A stretch of 64,000 nt of DNA from Gracilaria gracilis (lineage: Eukaryota; Rhodophyta; Florideophyceae; Gracilariales; Gracilariaceae), in contig JARGSG010000051.1 in assembly GCA_030374805.1 (NCBI GenBank), forward strand, positions 186,001 to 250,000, in the 5' to 3' direction. Of the stretch, positions 31,801 to 42,632 are shown in pieces. Under the pieces are notes generated by a model that made no database searches, was not told the DNA's origin, and worked only from the letters and a program-made list of their open reading frames with translations. Numbering within the stretch: position 1 is the stretch's first letter; each line of letters opens with the position of its first letter. A program made the translations under genes and the position numbers.

Positions 31801-32907
31801 TGATATCCCATGCTTTACCATCTCTACCAACCCTGATGGTGATACCTTAGAAGGTTACTGGACTCTACCCGAAGAGGATACGTGGTTTAGTGATGCCATC
31901 GCTCGGGAAATACTCGCCCTCGAGGAAACAGACGTCATGCCAATTACCCGCGAGGAATTCCTGAGAGAACAAGCAAACGATGTTTATTGCCGCTCTCTCA
32001 TGGACCAAGTAGGTATGAAAGACTCGAACTTTGACGTCGACCGAAATGGTTTCCTGGTGAGGCGAGCTCCTATTGATGGTTCCCTTCAGAAGGTGGTGCC
32101 CAAGGTGCTGCGCCCTCGGGTGCTGTACTTGGCCCACTACCCAAGTCTATCAGGACACCATGGAGGTACGAGAATGTACTACACCTTGAGGCAAGGGTAC
32201 TACTGGCCTCATATGGCTAATGGTATATATACCTTTGTAGGTCAATGTGAATCTTGCGTACGTACCCGTGGAGGTCTCCGGAAGCACAGGAAATACTTGA
32301 AGTTATTCCCTGCAGCGGGTCCTCTCGAGTTCGTCGCAATAGACCTTCTGGGTCCATTACCAAAAACCACAAGGAAATATCAGTGCATCATCGTAATCAC
32401 TGACAGGTTCTCGAAGCTCACGCGAGCGATACCCTTGAAGGACACGAATCTACGTCCCTCGCGGTGGCGTTCTTGAACAATTGGATCTACCCGTATGGTG
32501 CACCGCTTTATCTACTTACCGACAATGGTTCGAACTTAGCTTCGAAGTTCTTTGAAGCTGTTTTTAACCTCTTGGGTATTAAGCACTACTTCACTACTGC
32601 CTATCATCCGCAAACGAATGGGCAAGTGGAGCGCTTTAACCGAACACTGGTATCTGGGCTGCGACATTATACGGAAGAACACCAAACTGGTTGGGACGAG
32701 CTCATGCAGCCCTTGACATATGCATATAACCTTCAGGTTCATCGAGCGACGCAAACTACACCGTTCGATCTGATACTGTCAAGACACCCACCAGGTATTG
32801 TTGTTGAAGGGGACCCATTAGGACAAGAAGCCGCCGGAGCGCTCACACCGTCACAGGTCAAACGGAATACCCTTTCGAGGTTGAGACGAGCTCTCAAGTA
32901 TGCTTAG
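31801..32907 (+). pseudogene. E2 integrase
   Basis: HHCC region (LAHYPSLSGHHGG ... QCESCVRTR). DDE core: VAIDLLGPL, then a frameshift near 32,460, LLTDNGSNLASKF and NGQVERFNRTL. All three acidic residues survive. The following stretch (TYAYNLQVHRATQTTPF) is typical of gypsy integrases. It closes with a TAG (CAG by context) at 32905-32907. Confidence 0.87.
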
Positions 32908-33655
32908 AGCAAGCTCACAGCATTGTAGAAGCGGTACAAGGAGGACTACGACCGAAAGGTAACCCAAGTAATGAAAACTACGCCGGGTCAATATGTCTTT
33001 ATTGATCACTCTCCGAAAGGAGCTAAGCCACGACCGGGTGATGAAACCGATGATGAAGCTATTGATAGAGATATCAATTCGAAGCTTCTTCCGAAATCAT
33101 TGGGACCTTTCAAGGTAGTTCGGTCAACCGACCACACGGTGACGGTGAACCAAGATGGTGTAGAGAATACGATCTCTATTGACCGAATCACGGTTGCACC
33201 TCGAACGGTTCAGTCCAGGAAGGAACGCGGAGAATCCGCGCGTGACCCACAAGCGGTTGCTCTGAGGACTCAGCCCCGGGAAGACCGGACACCCATCGAG
33301 GTTAATGATGACACGCAGGGTGACGATCCAGACTACGTACCACCCGCAGGGATTACGGTTGCTCCTTCAGAGGAAACACCTACCCCTAGTGGTACCGAAG
33401 CTCATCTAAACCAAAGTGGTGAAACGATACCATCTCAGGTATCTAATGAGTTCCCAGTGGAACGCCTTGTAGGTCACTGCCGTACCCCAGATGGTCTGAA
33501 GTACACCGTACGTTGGTATGGCTGGCGCGCCGATGGTGACACCGCCGAGCCGCCCTGAGCCATACCACACCACTTCAGGGTAAGCTACTGGAACCGCAAG
33601 GGAGAGGACATGCCGAATGATGGGTAAACCTTAGAGGTAATGCAGTCCCCTAAGG
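32908..33655 (+). pseudogene. E2 integrase C-terminus and chromodomain
   Basis: The frame contains a beta-rich tail (PLGPFKVVRSTDHTVTV type), a Pro/Thr/Glu linker, then a chromodomain: VERLVGHCRTPDGLKYTVRWYGWRADGDTAEPP, with a TGA at 33556-33558 where Glu-His would be expected; homology continues for about 15 codons (SYWNRKGEDMP). Confidence 0.8.
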
Positions 33656-34478
33656 AAGGAGGAAAAGCATTGTAATGAGGAGCAACAAAGTCGGTTCGGA
33701 CGCCTACCGGGAAGGCACAACCAGAAAAAAGCCTTCCGCGAGGGTACGTCCAAGGAGCGGTAGCGCTAAAGACGGACGCACCGTTGTACGCGCGCCGTTG
33801 CACACGCGCCATGCACGTGCGCGGCACGCACGCGAACCCGCACGCTGGTACCAGGGCTACCCATGTGGTTCAGATAAGGATCGGGGGTCACCATAAACGG
33901 ATTCAACCTTGTCGGTCGGACGAGAAGCCACGGTGGCGCGAGCCCGCGTAGACAAACGGCGAAGGGGTGCGAAGGTAACCAGAAGGGAGAACGGTGGAAC
34001 AACCTGGATGGAGTCAGCGGCAATGCCTCGAAGGGTTGATAGTCGAACCTCGAAGGGACAGAGAGACACGCCGCAACCAATTGGGCGCCAAAACCCTTCA
34101 CGGTACAGTGCTCACACGAGCCCGAAAGCGCAACCCGCCCCCCCCCCCCCCACGAGGTATACCGACACGGTAAATGGGTCTAAGCCGTGCAGCCAAAAAG
34201 GTAGAACCTTGGAGGTATGCAATGGGCGCGCGTCGCGCCCAAACCACAAATGGGAATGAATAGGCCACTGTCGGTGATAACCAAAGAGATGGATAGAGCC
34301 TCAATCGGTGATGACCAAGGTGGTGAACAGAGTGCGCTCAGCGACGCAGAGCCGACGCGACGCACGGCGCGAGATGGCACAAAGGCTGCGACAGGGACCA
34401 AATTGGTACGACGATGCAACCGACTTGATGAAAGGAACTAGGAGCCACGAGGGCGTGGCTCAGGGTAGGAAGGGGGTC
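33656..34478 (+). other. E2 3' region without clear coding content
   Basis: Between the chromodomain and the 3' LTR. A purine run CCTAAGGAAGGAGGAAAAG is near 33,650, a 14-C homopolymer at 34138-34151, and the 3' polypurine tract TAGGAAGGGGGTC ends at 34478. Short frames exist on both strands, but none resembles the antisense gene of E1 and E4. Confidence 0.55.
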
Positions 34479-34986
34479 TGTAGTACAATGAGACCTCAAT
34501 GGGTTGGTACCACGTGGGCCTCCTGGTGCGCCTTGCTGGCTGCACTGTACCCAATTGGTATTCTGTATTTTATAATTTATAATTTCTAATTTATAGTCTA
34601 GGATAGTTTAGCATTGCTGGCCCATGACAGTAGGTCATGGGCGCAGCCGATGACGTCATGCCCGCATGGGAGATAGGCGTCGGTGCACCTTGTATATATT
34701 GTGGTGCACCCCGCCTTCCCCCTTGGGTATTGTAAAGTGGGGCACCACTAGGGCAGTAACTATACCATCTTGGTCACTTGCTACTCTATTACTATTCAGG
34801 TTTTATCGCCTGTCGACGTCTACTACCGTACACCTACACGGTCTAGACTAGTTGCCCTGTCGTTTGCCCCTGCGGGTTTCAGGTGCCCTACTACCATATT
34901 GGTTGTGTGTTTTTCCCATTTAGGTTGAGCCCTCGCACGCTCCCTCTACCAGGCGGACCCCACACCTTATCGGTATTTGTACGACA
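34479..34986 (+). repeat. E2 3' LTR
   Basis: 508 bp, with an 11-bp AT-rich insertion (TTTATAATTTA type) relative to the 5' LTR. CACGTG at 34511-34516. Followed by GAATG. Confidence 0.93.
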
Positions 34987-35992
34987 GAATGTCGGGGTGT
35001 CTCGGATTGCCGCCCTCTTTTGAGGAAACAAAACAGAGGACATCGGCAGCCGTCATTCGGGTAGGAAGCATCGTGAGTGGGTGCGGTGTGACCGATCCAA
35101 TGACTTGGTTCTTTACCAGATACTGGGGGTTCTTGCCTATATTGGCAACAAGTATCCGGAAAGGAGCATTCGGTGATATCTATGCAACACCGTTCGCCAC
35201 TGCGAGATGATACTTCTCGTACAACGAGGAAATGGGTTGAATAACCCGAAGGCCGTGTTTACGGGAATGGACCTGCATCATTACTTGGGATTCTGGTGGA
35301 ATGCATACCGACGCTGCAACGCGGCGTTTTGTGGACTCGCGAGTCGCCGGCGGTGGTTCCTGCGCAGCAGGTAGTGGAACTTGTTTCCTCGATGCACGCT
35401 TAAGCGGACGACGAACTATCGGAACCGACGAACCGTCTTCGAATTCCACACGCCTGAGGCGGGGTCTGATTGCGTCGACGAATTTGTGGCAGTAATCACA
35501 TCCCAAAATAACTGGAGCAGCCAATGACCGACATACCACAAAGTCGAGTTTGACCACGGAGGTCCCCAAACGCACGACTAAGTCGATTGTTCCCACCGTT
35601 GTTAACGGGTTGTTATTCGCGTCGGCGACTTCGGGTGTCGCTTCGCGGTGAATACGTGTCCGCACCAGCGGTGGCAGGAGGGACTCCACGATGAAGTTCG
35701 GCCCTGCACCGGTGTCTAATACCGTGAGGATGCCCACCATAAACTGTGTACTGAGGCCAAGGTCGGCGTAAATTTTTTAGTTACGCTTGGCCATGACGAG
35801 TACTCTATCCGGGAACCGGTTTTTTTTTACCTGTATCCACGGTCGACGAAGAACACCCAAGTGTTCCGAGTCCGCGTCAGGTATGTCTTTCCTCGATAGG
35901 ATCTTCACCGGGGAGCGAGGCGGCGTCGCCTCGGACGTCGGCAGCCTCTGCTCTGAGGACGTCTCTCCCGAATGGGAGACTCCCTCGTTTAG
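34987..35992 (-). pseudogene. E3 protease region of pol
   Basis: Entered from gag by a minus-one shift at 35992-35998. A canonical retropepsin site is present, VLDTGAGPNF, with DANNNPLTTVGTIDLVVRLG and VILGCDYCHKFVDAI, so this copy shows the E1 protease Asp-to-Glu change is private to E1. One TAA near 35,778 replaces a Tyr codon found in E1 (KRN-stop-KIYADLG). The last about 200 bp encode the same C-terminus as E1 (GKNPQYLVKNQVIGSV), partly in another frame, and run into the E2 insertion. Confidence 0.83.
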
Positions 35993-35998
35993 TTTCCC
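35989..35998 (-). promoter_or_regulatory. Probable minus-one ribosomal frameshift site at the E3 gag stop
   Basis: On the minus strand, G-GGA-AAC sits in the gag frame immediately before TAA. This fits the X-XXY-YYZ rule exactly, and pol is open in the minus-one frame from the next codon. Slippage one base back would fuse gag to pol. No downstream pseudoknot was folded. Confidence 0.7.
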
Positions 35999-38187
35999 TG
36001 GGCTTCCGCCTGCAGGGGCTGCTCAGGTTCCTCGACCACGAGTGCTTGGGCACGTTGGCCTCGGGGTCTTGCAGCAGCGGTGTTTGGACCGTCCACGACG
36101 CGGTGTAACGATAGCACCGGATTAGCCGGCTGTGCCGGAGCACGCTGGTAGGTTGGCGCGGTCAGTACAACGTGGGCGGAGTCCGTCTTGGCCCGAAGAT
36201 ACGACATCATTGGGACGGAACGCTTCTCCTCTGGAGTGAGGGCCTCATAATCCATCGTCATCATGCCCAGGTCTCTCAGGGAGAGGAGGCCCTGGGGTGA
36301 CGTGTGACCATAGGTATAGCAGAGATGGCATATCAGCGCTATCAATGCTTGTCTACCCTGTCGAAGGGGCCCACTCCGGTTACCCGTGAAACGTTCCACT
36401 GGGCGGCTGTCCTGCCATCCTGGTCGTTGGAAGCGGGTTTCCCCGTTCGAGTACGGGATAAAAGGCCCGCGAACGTGGGTGGAATCGGCATAAAGCACGG
36501 TGCCGTCCTGAGCGGTCTCGACGGAGGCCTCCGTCGTCGACGGGAGGTCCGTTGTCGGAATGGAGTCGATATCGCCATCTGCGAGCTGGACGTTATCATA
36601 CTCCTTCGGAGGTGCTTCATCCGCGACGAGCGGCAGAGATGGAGATTTCATTTCCATGAGCAACGCCTTGGCGGACTTAGACCGAATACTCGGAGCTCCG
36701 GCGCGGAGGGAGTCACCTTGGGCTCTTGCATACTGGATGAGCCCCAGGTAGGTGATCTTTCTCCCGTCCTCGCGATAGCGGGCGACCAAAGTCCAGATAG
36801 CCGGGTCGAGTCTCTCGATGAACATCGTACAACGCTCTGTAGTGGGATAGACATTACCACAACGGCGGAAAGCCTTGTTCAGGCGTACCGAAAAATCTGT
36901 TTCCGTCTCGCCTGAGCGTTGACGTGTGTCTCGCAAAGCGAGTATCGTCGACTGAATGGCGCCATTCGTGGCGTTTGATCGTAGCAGGTATTGCACCGCT
37001 TCGGGGCAGCAAGTAACCCCTCCTTCGGAGGCCCGCGAAGAACCTCTTACAGAGTGATATTGGTCCTCGGCTACACCACGTAAGAAATACGGTAAGGCAA
37101 TGTAGGCCTGTCTCTCATTCATCTCGAGTATATCGGCTTCCGCGACGAAGAGGGCGAGAAAATCTAGCACCAAGATAGGGTCTTCTCCAGTAAACAACTG
37201 GATACGAAGCGAGAGCTGCATCCGTTTGATGCAGTCCTTCACCTTGCCCGTACCACGGGGTGTTCGATCCAAAGAGGAGTCTTCCAAGCGGTAATATTGG
37301 TATGGCAACAGCTTCTCGTAGAGAGGGTTGGTGGGCTTCAGGACTTTCAAGCCCGCGTGTTTCCGTCCTTTTGTACGAGCACGAACCGCACCTTGCGTGA
37401 CTGCAGACCGCTTAGAACGTGACGCCCGTATAGCACGGTCTTCGTCAGACGACGAGTCTGACGAGTCAGTATTGTCTAGATTGTTCGGGTCTGCATCCGA
37501 CGAAGTTGACGAGTCTGAACCCTGATCGTCCTGTTGGCCCTTCCGCCTACGGCGGTTCTTCTCGCGTGCCGAGTTCTTGGCCCTGTGCGATACAGAGACT
37601 GGCTCCGCCGAAGTGGCAGCATCCATAGGAATGGTTTGCTCCAGCATCTCCAGGCGGCCTCTTACACGATGAAATCGGTCCTGAATTCCTTCCACGAAGG
37701 CGGCGGGTTGACCAAAACACTCCAACATTTTGTCGACGTCGGACCGTAACGTACGAAGATCCTCAGAAATACCCGTTGCAGGGGAGTCTTCCGCCTGTTG
37801 TCGTAGAATGTTTACCACCCCTAAAAGGGAGTTGTGAGCAGTGCGCAGCTGACGCAACTGCTCTTCCAGAGCTGTACCCTGGGAGATGTTGTCCTTCTCC
37901 GGATGGGGCTGAGCCACGGCGGCCGCGGGTGTAACCGTAGCAGACGGAGCTGCGGCAGCAACGGCCGGGGCCGGACCGGCACCATCAGCAGGGGAAAGCA
38001 ACGGGGCGAAGGGAATTGTCCTGTGCGCTGGTTGTTGGCCCGACGTCCTGGACGGATTATTCGCACCAAGGGTGGAGGCAGCACGCCTGGGAATGCGTGA
38101 GATGAACCGATCATCCCCAGCGACACCACCACTGTGGGAGCGACTGCGAGTAACCGCAGCTCCCGTCTCAGACGGTTTTCGAGACAT
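35989..38187 (-). CDS. gag: E3 gag polyprotein, intact
   Basis: 732-aa open frame. It starts with a basic leader (MSRKPSETGAAVTRSRSHSG), then an Ala/Pro-rich segment and a coiled coil (about residues 95-190). A Ser/Asp linker leads to the capsid-like core shared with E1 (GKVKDCIKRMQLSLR, LFTGEDPILVLDFL, ETDFSVRLNKAF). The zinc knuckle is degenerate: CHLCYTYGHTSPQG has Gly for the last Cys. Long stretches are about 70% identical to E1 gag by eye. It ends CAG GGA AAC TAA, which contains the slippery heptamer GGGAAAC. Confidence 0.88.
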   Translation of the reverse strand: MSRKPSETGAAVTRSRSHSGGVAGDDRFISRIPRRAASTLGANNPSRTSGQQPAHRTIPFAPLLSPADGAGPAPAVAAAAPSATVTPAAAVAQPHPEKDNISQGTALEEQLRQLRTAHNSLLGVVNILRQQAEDSPATGISEDLRTLRSDVDKMLECFGQPAAFVEGIQDRFHRVRGRLEMLEQTIPMDAATSAEPVSVSHRAKNSAREKNRRRRKGQQDDQGSDSSTSSDADPNNLDNTDSSDSSSDEDRAIRASRSKRSAVTQGAVRARTKGRKHAGLKVLKPTNPLYEKLLPYQYYRLEDSSLDRTPRGTGKVKDCIKRMQLSLRIQLFTGEDPILVLDFLALFVAEADILEMNERQAYIALPYFLRGVAEDQYHSVRGSSRASEGGVTCCPEAVQYLLRSNATNGAIQSTILALRDTRQRSGETETDFSVRLNKAFRRCGNVYPTTERCTMFIERLDPAIWTLVARYREDGRKITYLGLIQYARAQGDSLRAGAPSIRSKSAKALLMEMKSPSLPLVADEAPPKEYDNVQLADGDIDSIPTTDLPSTTEASVETAQDGTVLYADSTHVRGPFIPYSNGETRFQRPGWQDSRPVERFTGNRSGPLRQGRQALIALICHLCYTYGHTSPQGLLSLRDLGMMTMDYEALTPEEKRSVPMMSYLRAKTDSAHVVLTAPTYQRAPAQPANPVLSLHRVVDGPNTAAARPRGQRAQALVVEEPEQPLQAEAQGN

Positions 38188-38285
38188 GATTTCTCAACCA
38201 ACCGTGCAACGGGAAATTTCCAGAAGTAGAAACGAAACCTCAAAGAGGGAAAACACACACGAGTACGTGTTAAACCAAAAATCGG

Positions 38286-38304
38286 ATTCTAAGTCGGGAG
38301 ACCG
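38286..38304 (-). promoter_or_regulatory. E3 primer-binding site
   Basis: Minus strand CGGTCTCCCGACTTAGAAT, 3 nt after the LTR end. It matches the shared consensus with three differences. Confidence 0.68.
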
Positions 38305-38307
38305 CTT

Positions 38308-39046
38308 TGTAGTGCAACTCCAGAGGCGGAAAGACACTGAGAAGACGTCCGAGATCTTCCTCCGTAGACTGGTAGTCAGCAGACAGAGCCTCTCTGGCAA
38401 GGCACGACGAAGTCGGGTGTAAGCCGAGGCCAGGTTGTCAGGACGGGCGTAGAGAGTTGAGCAAGGATCAGAGTTGGCACCACGTGTGTGGGTGAACGGG
38501 TTTTCGAGAGAGGCACGAGTCCACGGGAGTGGGAAAATAGAAATGAAATCCGAGAGAGCGGAGGAGGGAAAGAAGGAAAAGGAGGAAAATGCAAAAAGGC
38601 TACGGTAAACACCGGGGTTATCCCTTTACAGGGTGGAACGCGACAGAAGCGGAAAACGCTCCCACGAATGGGTCCTGTTAGGTGACGCAGGGAGGACACA
38701 CTACCCGTAGGCAACGGAGCCGCTCTCCTGGAAGGAGTCGATGACCGCCGAAGGCGAAGAAGTATAGAGCCAACCCTCGTTGTCCGAACTTTACTGTGCA
38801 TGGCAGCGAGGTCGGCGCCATGCTAAGTAGCGAGCTCGCGCCAACAAGTAATTAAATAAACTAACTAAATTAGGCCCATGCATAGTGGTAATTACCCACG
38901 CGCCGTGGCGCCCGTCCCACGTGTACGTGGCCACCCTCCCGGATCAACCGTGTCCCACGTTTCCTTCCCACTACAGTGGTTGTTACTATTCATATACTCC
39001 CATTGGGAGCACCCGCCCGACATGCCGGAATATGACTAAGTAGTCA
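38308..39046 (-). repeat. E3 5' LTR
   Basis: About 739 bp. In element orientation it starts TGACTACTTAGTCATATTCCGG, which resembles the E1 LTR start, and ends TTGCACTACA before the primer-binding site. CACGTG occurs at 38918-38923 and 38481-38486. The R-U5 half is pyrimidine-rich in element orientation. The outer boundary is set by the TG start and by the fact that E4 coding sequence begins at 39047. Confidence 0.75.
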
Positions 39047-40517
39047 GAAACCTCCATCAGAGGGCGTTGCATTACAGGTTCGCCCATACAGGGTGTTGTC
39101 CGTCAGGTCGTATACGCCGAGTGGGCAGTGTTTGCCTTCATGGCGTTTCTCCAGGCGACCCACGAAGGTATCGAAGTCTTCACCCGTGCTGAGGACGAGC
39201 GTCTGTACCATAAGGACGGTCAAACCAAGTACGGGCGGTTGTTTCCGATGCCGTAAAAACTGGTATGTATCCTGGCCGAGATGGGACTCCAGAACGTTCT
39301 CCGCGGCACCGGGTTTCATCCGCAGGTCGGTGAGAAGCTGCTGCAGTACTCATTGGAGACCGATTGGGACAACACTCCGGGGTTCCTGTGGTACGACTAC
39401 TACTCCGATACGTTCCCGGCGATGCCCTCGACCGGACCGGTTGCGACGCCAATCACTCGTGTCCTGAAGGGTCCGGAGAGTCTTCCCCCTGGCCCTTCAA
39501 AACCGTTCTGGACTTCTTCCCGCATGGGTTCATGGCGCAGGACTTCGAGGACGTGGCGCCACTGCTGACTCCGATGGTTACACCCGTTCAGGCGAAAGCC
39601 GTTGTGGAGGCAGAAGTACAGGCAGGATCCAGTAGGAAGTCCTGAGACAAATCCGGTTTCACCATTGAGGACAGCGCCGGCCCGCATTTGGACGGTGATA
39701 CGCACAAGGTCTTCGTGCGGCTTGTATTTCGTTCGGGGAAGAGGAGCCAGCTACGCTTGACGACGCCCTGTTGGCGGCCCGAGCATGGATGCGCCGTGCG
39801 GTCAACGCCAAGACTTCTCTCCATGAGCAGGCTCAGGCGCAGCTTAACCTGCTCGGTTACCTCCGGGCCCACTTCTTGTTGGTCCTGGCGTCTTACGAGA
39901 ATTCCGTGACGGCTGGTCTGGGTATGGCGCCAGGTGTGAATGGAACGCCGATGTCAACGTTCGCGCCGCCGTTAAAGAAGCTGGTGACTAAATCCAATGA
40001 GGGCATTGCGCAACAGTTCGATGCAGAACGCATTGTCGACCATATCGTTAAGGACATGCGCCAAGCGGCGGAGTCCTTCTTCAAGGGCGTCGAGCTTATT
40101 GCGCCCTATGTTCCGCCTGGGGAAGAGCCTGAAGGTGAACGGCAGTCCGGTGACGGTGCAGGGCCGAGCGATACGAACGCGGCTCCCGATGGGGAAACTC
40201 CGCAACAGAAGGTAGCTCTGGCGGTCGAGGATGTTCCCATGTCATCTTCAAGCGGAGATCAAGAGAGAACAAAGACCGTCACGGTTGAAGAGGACCTCAT
40301 AGAGCCGGCGCCTGCATCCGCAAGCCAATCGGGCAGTAAGTCGGGTGGGAAAAAGAAGGTCGTGGCCACTTCGCCGTGGTCTGGGGCCGCTTTGGCGTTC
40401 CAGCCGACGAAGACCGGTTCGGGTTCGCGTGGAGGTTCCGCTGCGGGCCGTGGTACCTCTCCGTGGGGTACTCGTGGGCGCGGTATTACGAAATCCGGTT
40501 GGAAGAAGACTACTTAG
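39047..40517 (+). pseudogene. E4 antisense gene (aORF), 5'-truncated and frameshifted
   Basis: Plus strand, antisense to E4 pol. It opens at the E3/E4 junction with no start codon and reads QVVYAEWAVFAFMAFLQ, then a TAA near 39,256. It continues through EKLLQYSLETDWDNTPGFLW, shifts frame near 39,450 (VLDFFPHGFMAQDFEDVAPL) and again before 39,771. A clean 248-codon frame then reaches the stop at 40517. That last part is helical, then Pro/Glu/Ser-rich, ending in a basic Gly/Arg/Ser tail (SGSKSGGKKKVV, GSGSRGGSAAGRGTSPW). The EWA, C-I-x-E, DWxxxP and FF landmarks align in order with the E1 antisense protein. Confidence 0.62.
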
Positions 40518-40793
40518 TTGACCGTGCGTACTTCTAGCTTCTTTCTCCTAAGTAAACTTTTGATTGTCTGTGATGACATGTGGGCCAATAGCATGTCGTT
40601 CTGCGTGTGCCGTTGTCGAAAAAGGCGGCGTTGTGTAAAAATCGAAAACGAATTGACCAATAGGCGTACGTTGGTGGCGGTTTGCCGCCCAATGATAACG
40701 TAGTGGCGGCGCCTTTTGGTGTCCCGTGACGGTTCACCGCTTGCGAGCCAGTACGTACGATTTCGAATCTCCGATCTGCTCCTTTCCCACTCC
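40518..40793. other. Short gap between the E4 antisense gene and integrase tail
   Basis: Convergent 3' ends: the antisense gene stops at 40517 and the chromodomain frame stops at 40794. On the minus strand a purine run (CTTAAGGAGTGGGAAAGGAG) near 40,775-40,795 follows the pol stop. No gene. Confidence 0.5.
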
Positions 40794-42632
40794 TTAAGGT
40801 GTCGCCGCTTCCGAAGGGTTTCGGCGACGCCAATATCTTGCGATTAAGTGTTGGAGAATGTGTTCTTGCGGTTCGAAAGTATCCTGATCGGTGCGGCATC
40901 CGTGCCATCGTACGCAATATTCTTGTCCGTTTGGGGTGTCGCGATGGTCGACGACGCGTTCCACCACGCTCGGAACTGTTCCAGCCGGTGGGGTAGGTTG
41001 GTCGTCCACTGGTTCGTCCGCATACGGTCCCTCAGGGTCAGCAGCTACTGTGCCGCGTGTTCGTTCGGAAGTAACCGGTGTGGTTGTTGGCCGTGCGGTT
41101 GGAGCTTTTGTCACTCTTTCAATGCTGAAGGTGTTGTGAATACCGTCTTGGTTCAGAGTGACAGTAGCGTCCGTTGCAGATACAACCTTGAACGGGCCAA
41201 CCGCCTTTGGTAATAGCTTCCGATACGTACGTTCCTGATCCGTAAGGTCCTCCTCCGTGTTCTTGTAGTCCAGTCGGTCAACGAACACTTCTTCTCCAGA
41301 GGTGAAGCTCGGCGTGTACCGTACGGACTTCTCAAAGTTTTCCTTGTAGCGCTCTTGGGCGCGGGTCAACTTAGTCCGAGCGGTCTGTAGCGTGGCCTGT
41401 AGGAGCTTGAGCGTGTAGCGTTCCAACCGAGTGGCCGTGGGCTGTATAGGCGTCGTTGGGTCTAATGACGTACTGGGCTCATCGAGAAGAGCGCTCGGTG
41501 GCTTATGCGTGAGCGCAACGTCGAACGGTGCGGTACCGAGAGATCGATGGACCTGCAGGTTGTAGCCGTACGGGAGCGGTTGCACATACGCGTGCCAAGT
41601 GTTCTGATGATCTGCGACGTAGTGGCGTAACCTCCCCACGAGTGTCTTATTAAACTGTTCGGCCTGACCATTCGTCTGCGGATGGTACGCGGTCGTTAGT
41701 CCGTGTTTGCTTCCCAAAGCGGTACATACGGTCTCAAAGAACTTGGAGACAAATTGTGATCCGTTATCGGTTAGCAGATAGTTGGGAATTCCGTACGGAT
41801 AAACCCAGTTCTCCAGGAAAGCCTTCGCCACTGCAGGAGCTGTGGTTGACCGCATGGAGATAGAGCGGGCTATCTTACTAAACCGATCGGTAATAACCCG
41901 TATGTACTGGTAACCCTTTACGGACTTCGTGAATGGACCCACGACGTCCATCGCGACGAACTCCAGCGGGCCGGTGGCGGGGAACAACTTCAACAGCTTC
42001 TGTGACTTGAAGTGTGTTCCCTTCGTCGCCGGGCAGGTGCGACAGTCTCGTACGGTATGGAATACATCATTGGCCATATGCGGCCAGTGGAAGTCTCTAC
42101 GGAGACTTTCATACATCCGAGTGGAGCCCGGATGGCCGACCAGACGGGGGTAGTGAGCCAAGTAGAGGACGCGTGCCTGCAGTGATGCAGGCACGACCTT
42201 CTGGATGGCACCGTCCAGTGGGGCTTTGCGCACGATGAGTCCGTTTCGGTCAATGTCGAACAGGGTGACACCGTTGCCGATGTCTTTCCGTACGGACTCA
42301 CAGAAAGGGTCATCTGCGTGAGCTCTTACCAGCTCTTTGACCGTGACCGGAAGGATATTGGTTTCCTCCGATGTCACAGCAAGCACCTCGGGGATGCCAG
42401 CAGATTTCCGTTCGGGCGTTGTCCAGTCGACGCAAACGTCACTGCACTCATCACCGTCAACGGTAATGTTGGTGATGAGGTAGCCATCGTCCGTACCGTC
42501 ATTCACTAGCAAGCAGGGGACCTCTTCGTCTAATGGGGCATCGTCTTCGCCGTCCGTCTGGATCCAAGAAACGGCATCGGCCGCTTGGTGCTTGATATCC
42601 GGACGGTGGGCGACATCGAGGTCGCACTCCAT
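40794..42632 (-). pseudogene. E4 RNase H tail, integrase and chromodomain (612-codon open frame)
   Basis: Begins with the RNase H connection (DVAHRPDIKHQAADAVSWI), then the integrase HHCC region (LAHYPRLVGHPGS ... DCRTCPATKG). The DDE core (VAMDVVGPF, LLTDNGSQFVSKF, NGQAEQFNKTL) has all acidic residues. It ends with a chromodomain (VERVVDHRDTPNGQEYCVRWHG, then TFEPQEHIL). This is the longest undamaged pol segment in the window, though upstream lesions leave it without its own start. Confidence 0.87.

Larger units (their letters stand above)
26545..34986 (+). mobile_element. E2: complete chromodomain Ty3/gypsy LTR retrotransposon
   Basis: 8.44 kb inserted into E3. LTRs of 497 and 508 bp differ by roughly 18 substitutions and an 11-bp indel by eye (about 3-4%), so it is older than E1. 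The target duplication is GAACG/GAATG with one later change. It has a primer-binding site, gag with zinc knuckle, protease, RT with intact YIDD, RNase H, integrase with intact DDE and a chromodomain. Many single stops and a few frameshifts make it inactive; several stops look like C-to-T or G-to-A changes (CAA to TAA, CAG to TAG). Confidence 0.95.
25702..39046 (-). mobile_element. E3: chromodomain-family Ty3/gypsy element, split by E2 and 3'-truncated
   Basis: Read on the minus strand: 5' LTR (39,046-38,308), primer-binding site, gag (38,187-35,989), protease to 34,987. E2 then sits at 34,986-26,545, and RT resumes from 26,544 to about 25,702, where it ends. The protease/RT sequence is continuous across the E2 insertion, with the 5-bp duplication GAATG/GAACG at the joints. 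RNase H, integrase, chromodomain and the 3' LTR are missing. E3 belongs to the same family as E1 by gag and pol similarity. Its own 5' LTR interrupts the antisense gene of E4. Confidence 0.9.

Noticed and set aside
33675..34470. Search for an antisense gene in E2 like those of E1 and E4
   Set aside because: Only short unrelated frames. No EWA or DWxxxP landmarks.
38700..39046. A 3' LTR of E4
   Set aside because: Nothing here resembles the E4 5' LTR start (TGTGGTATAATGCAC). The sequence is the U3 of the E3 LTR.
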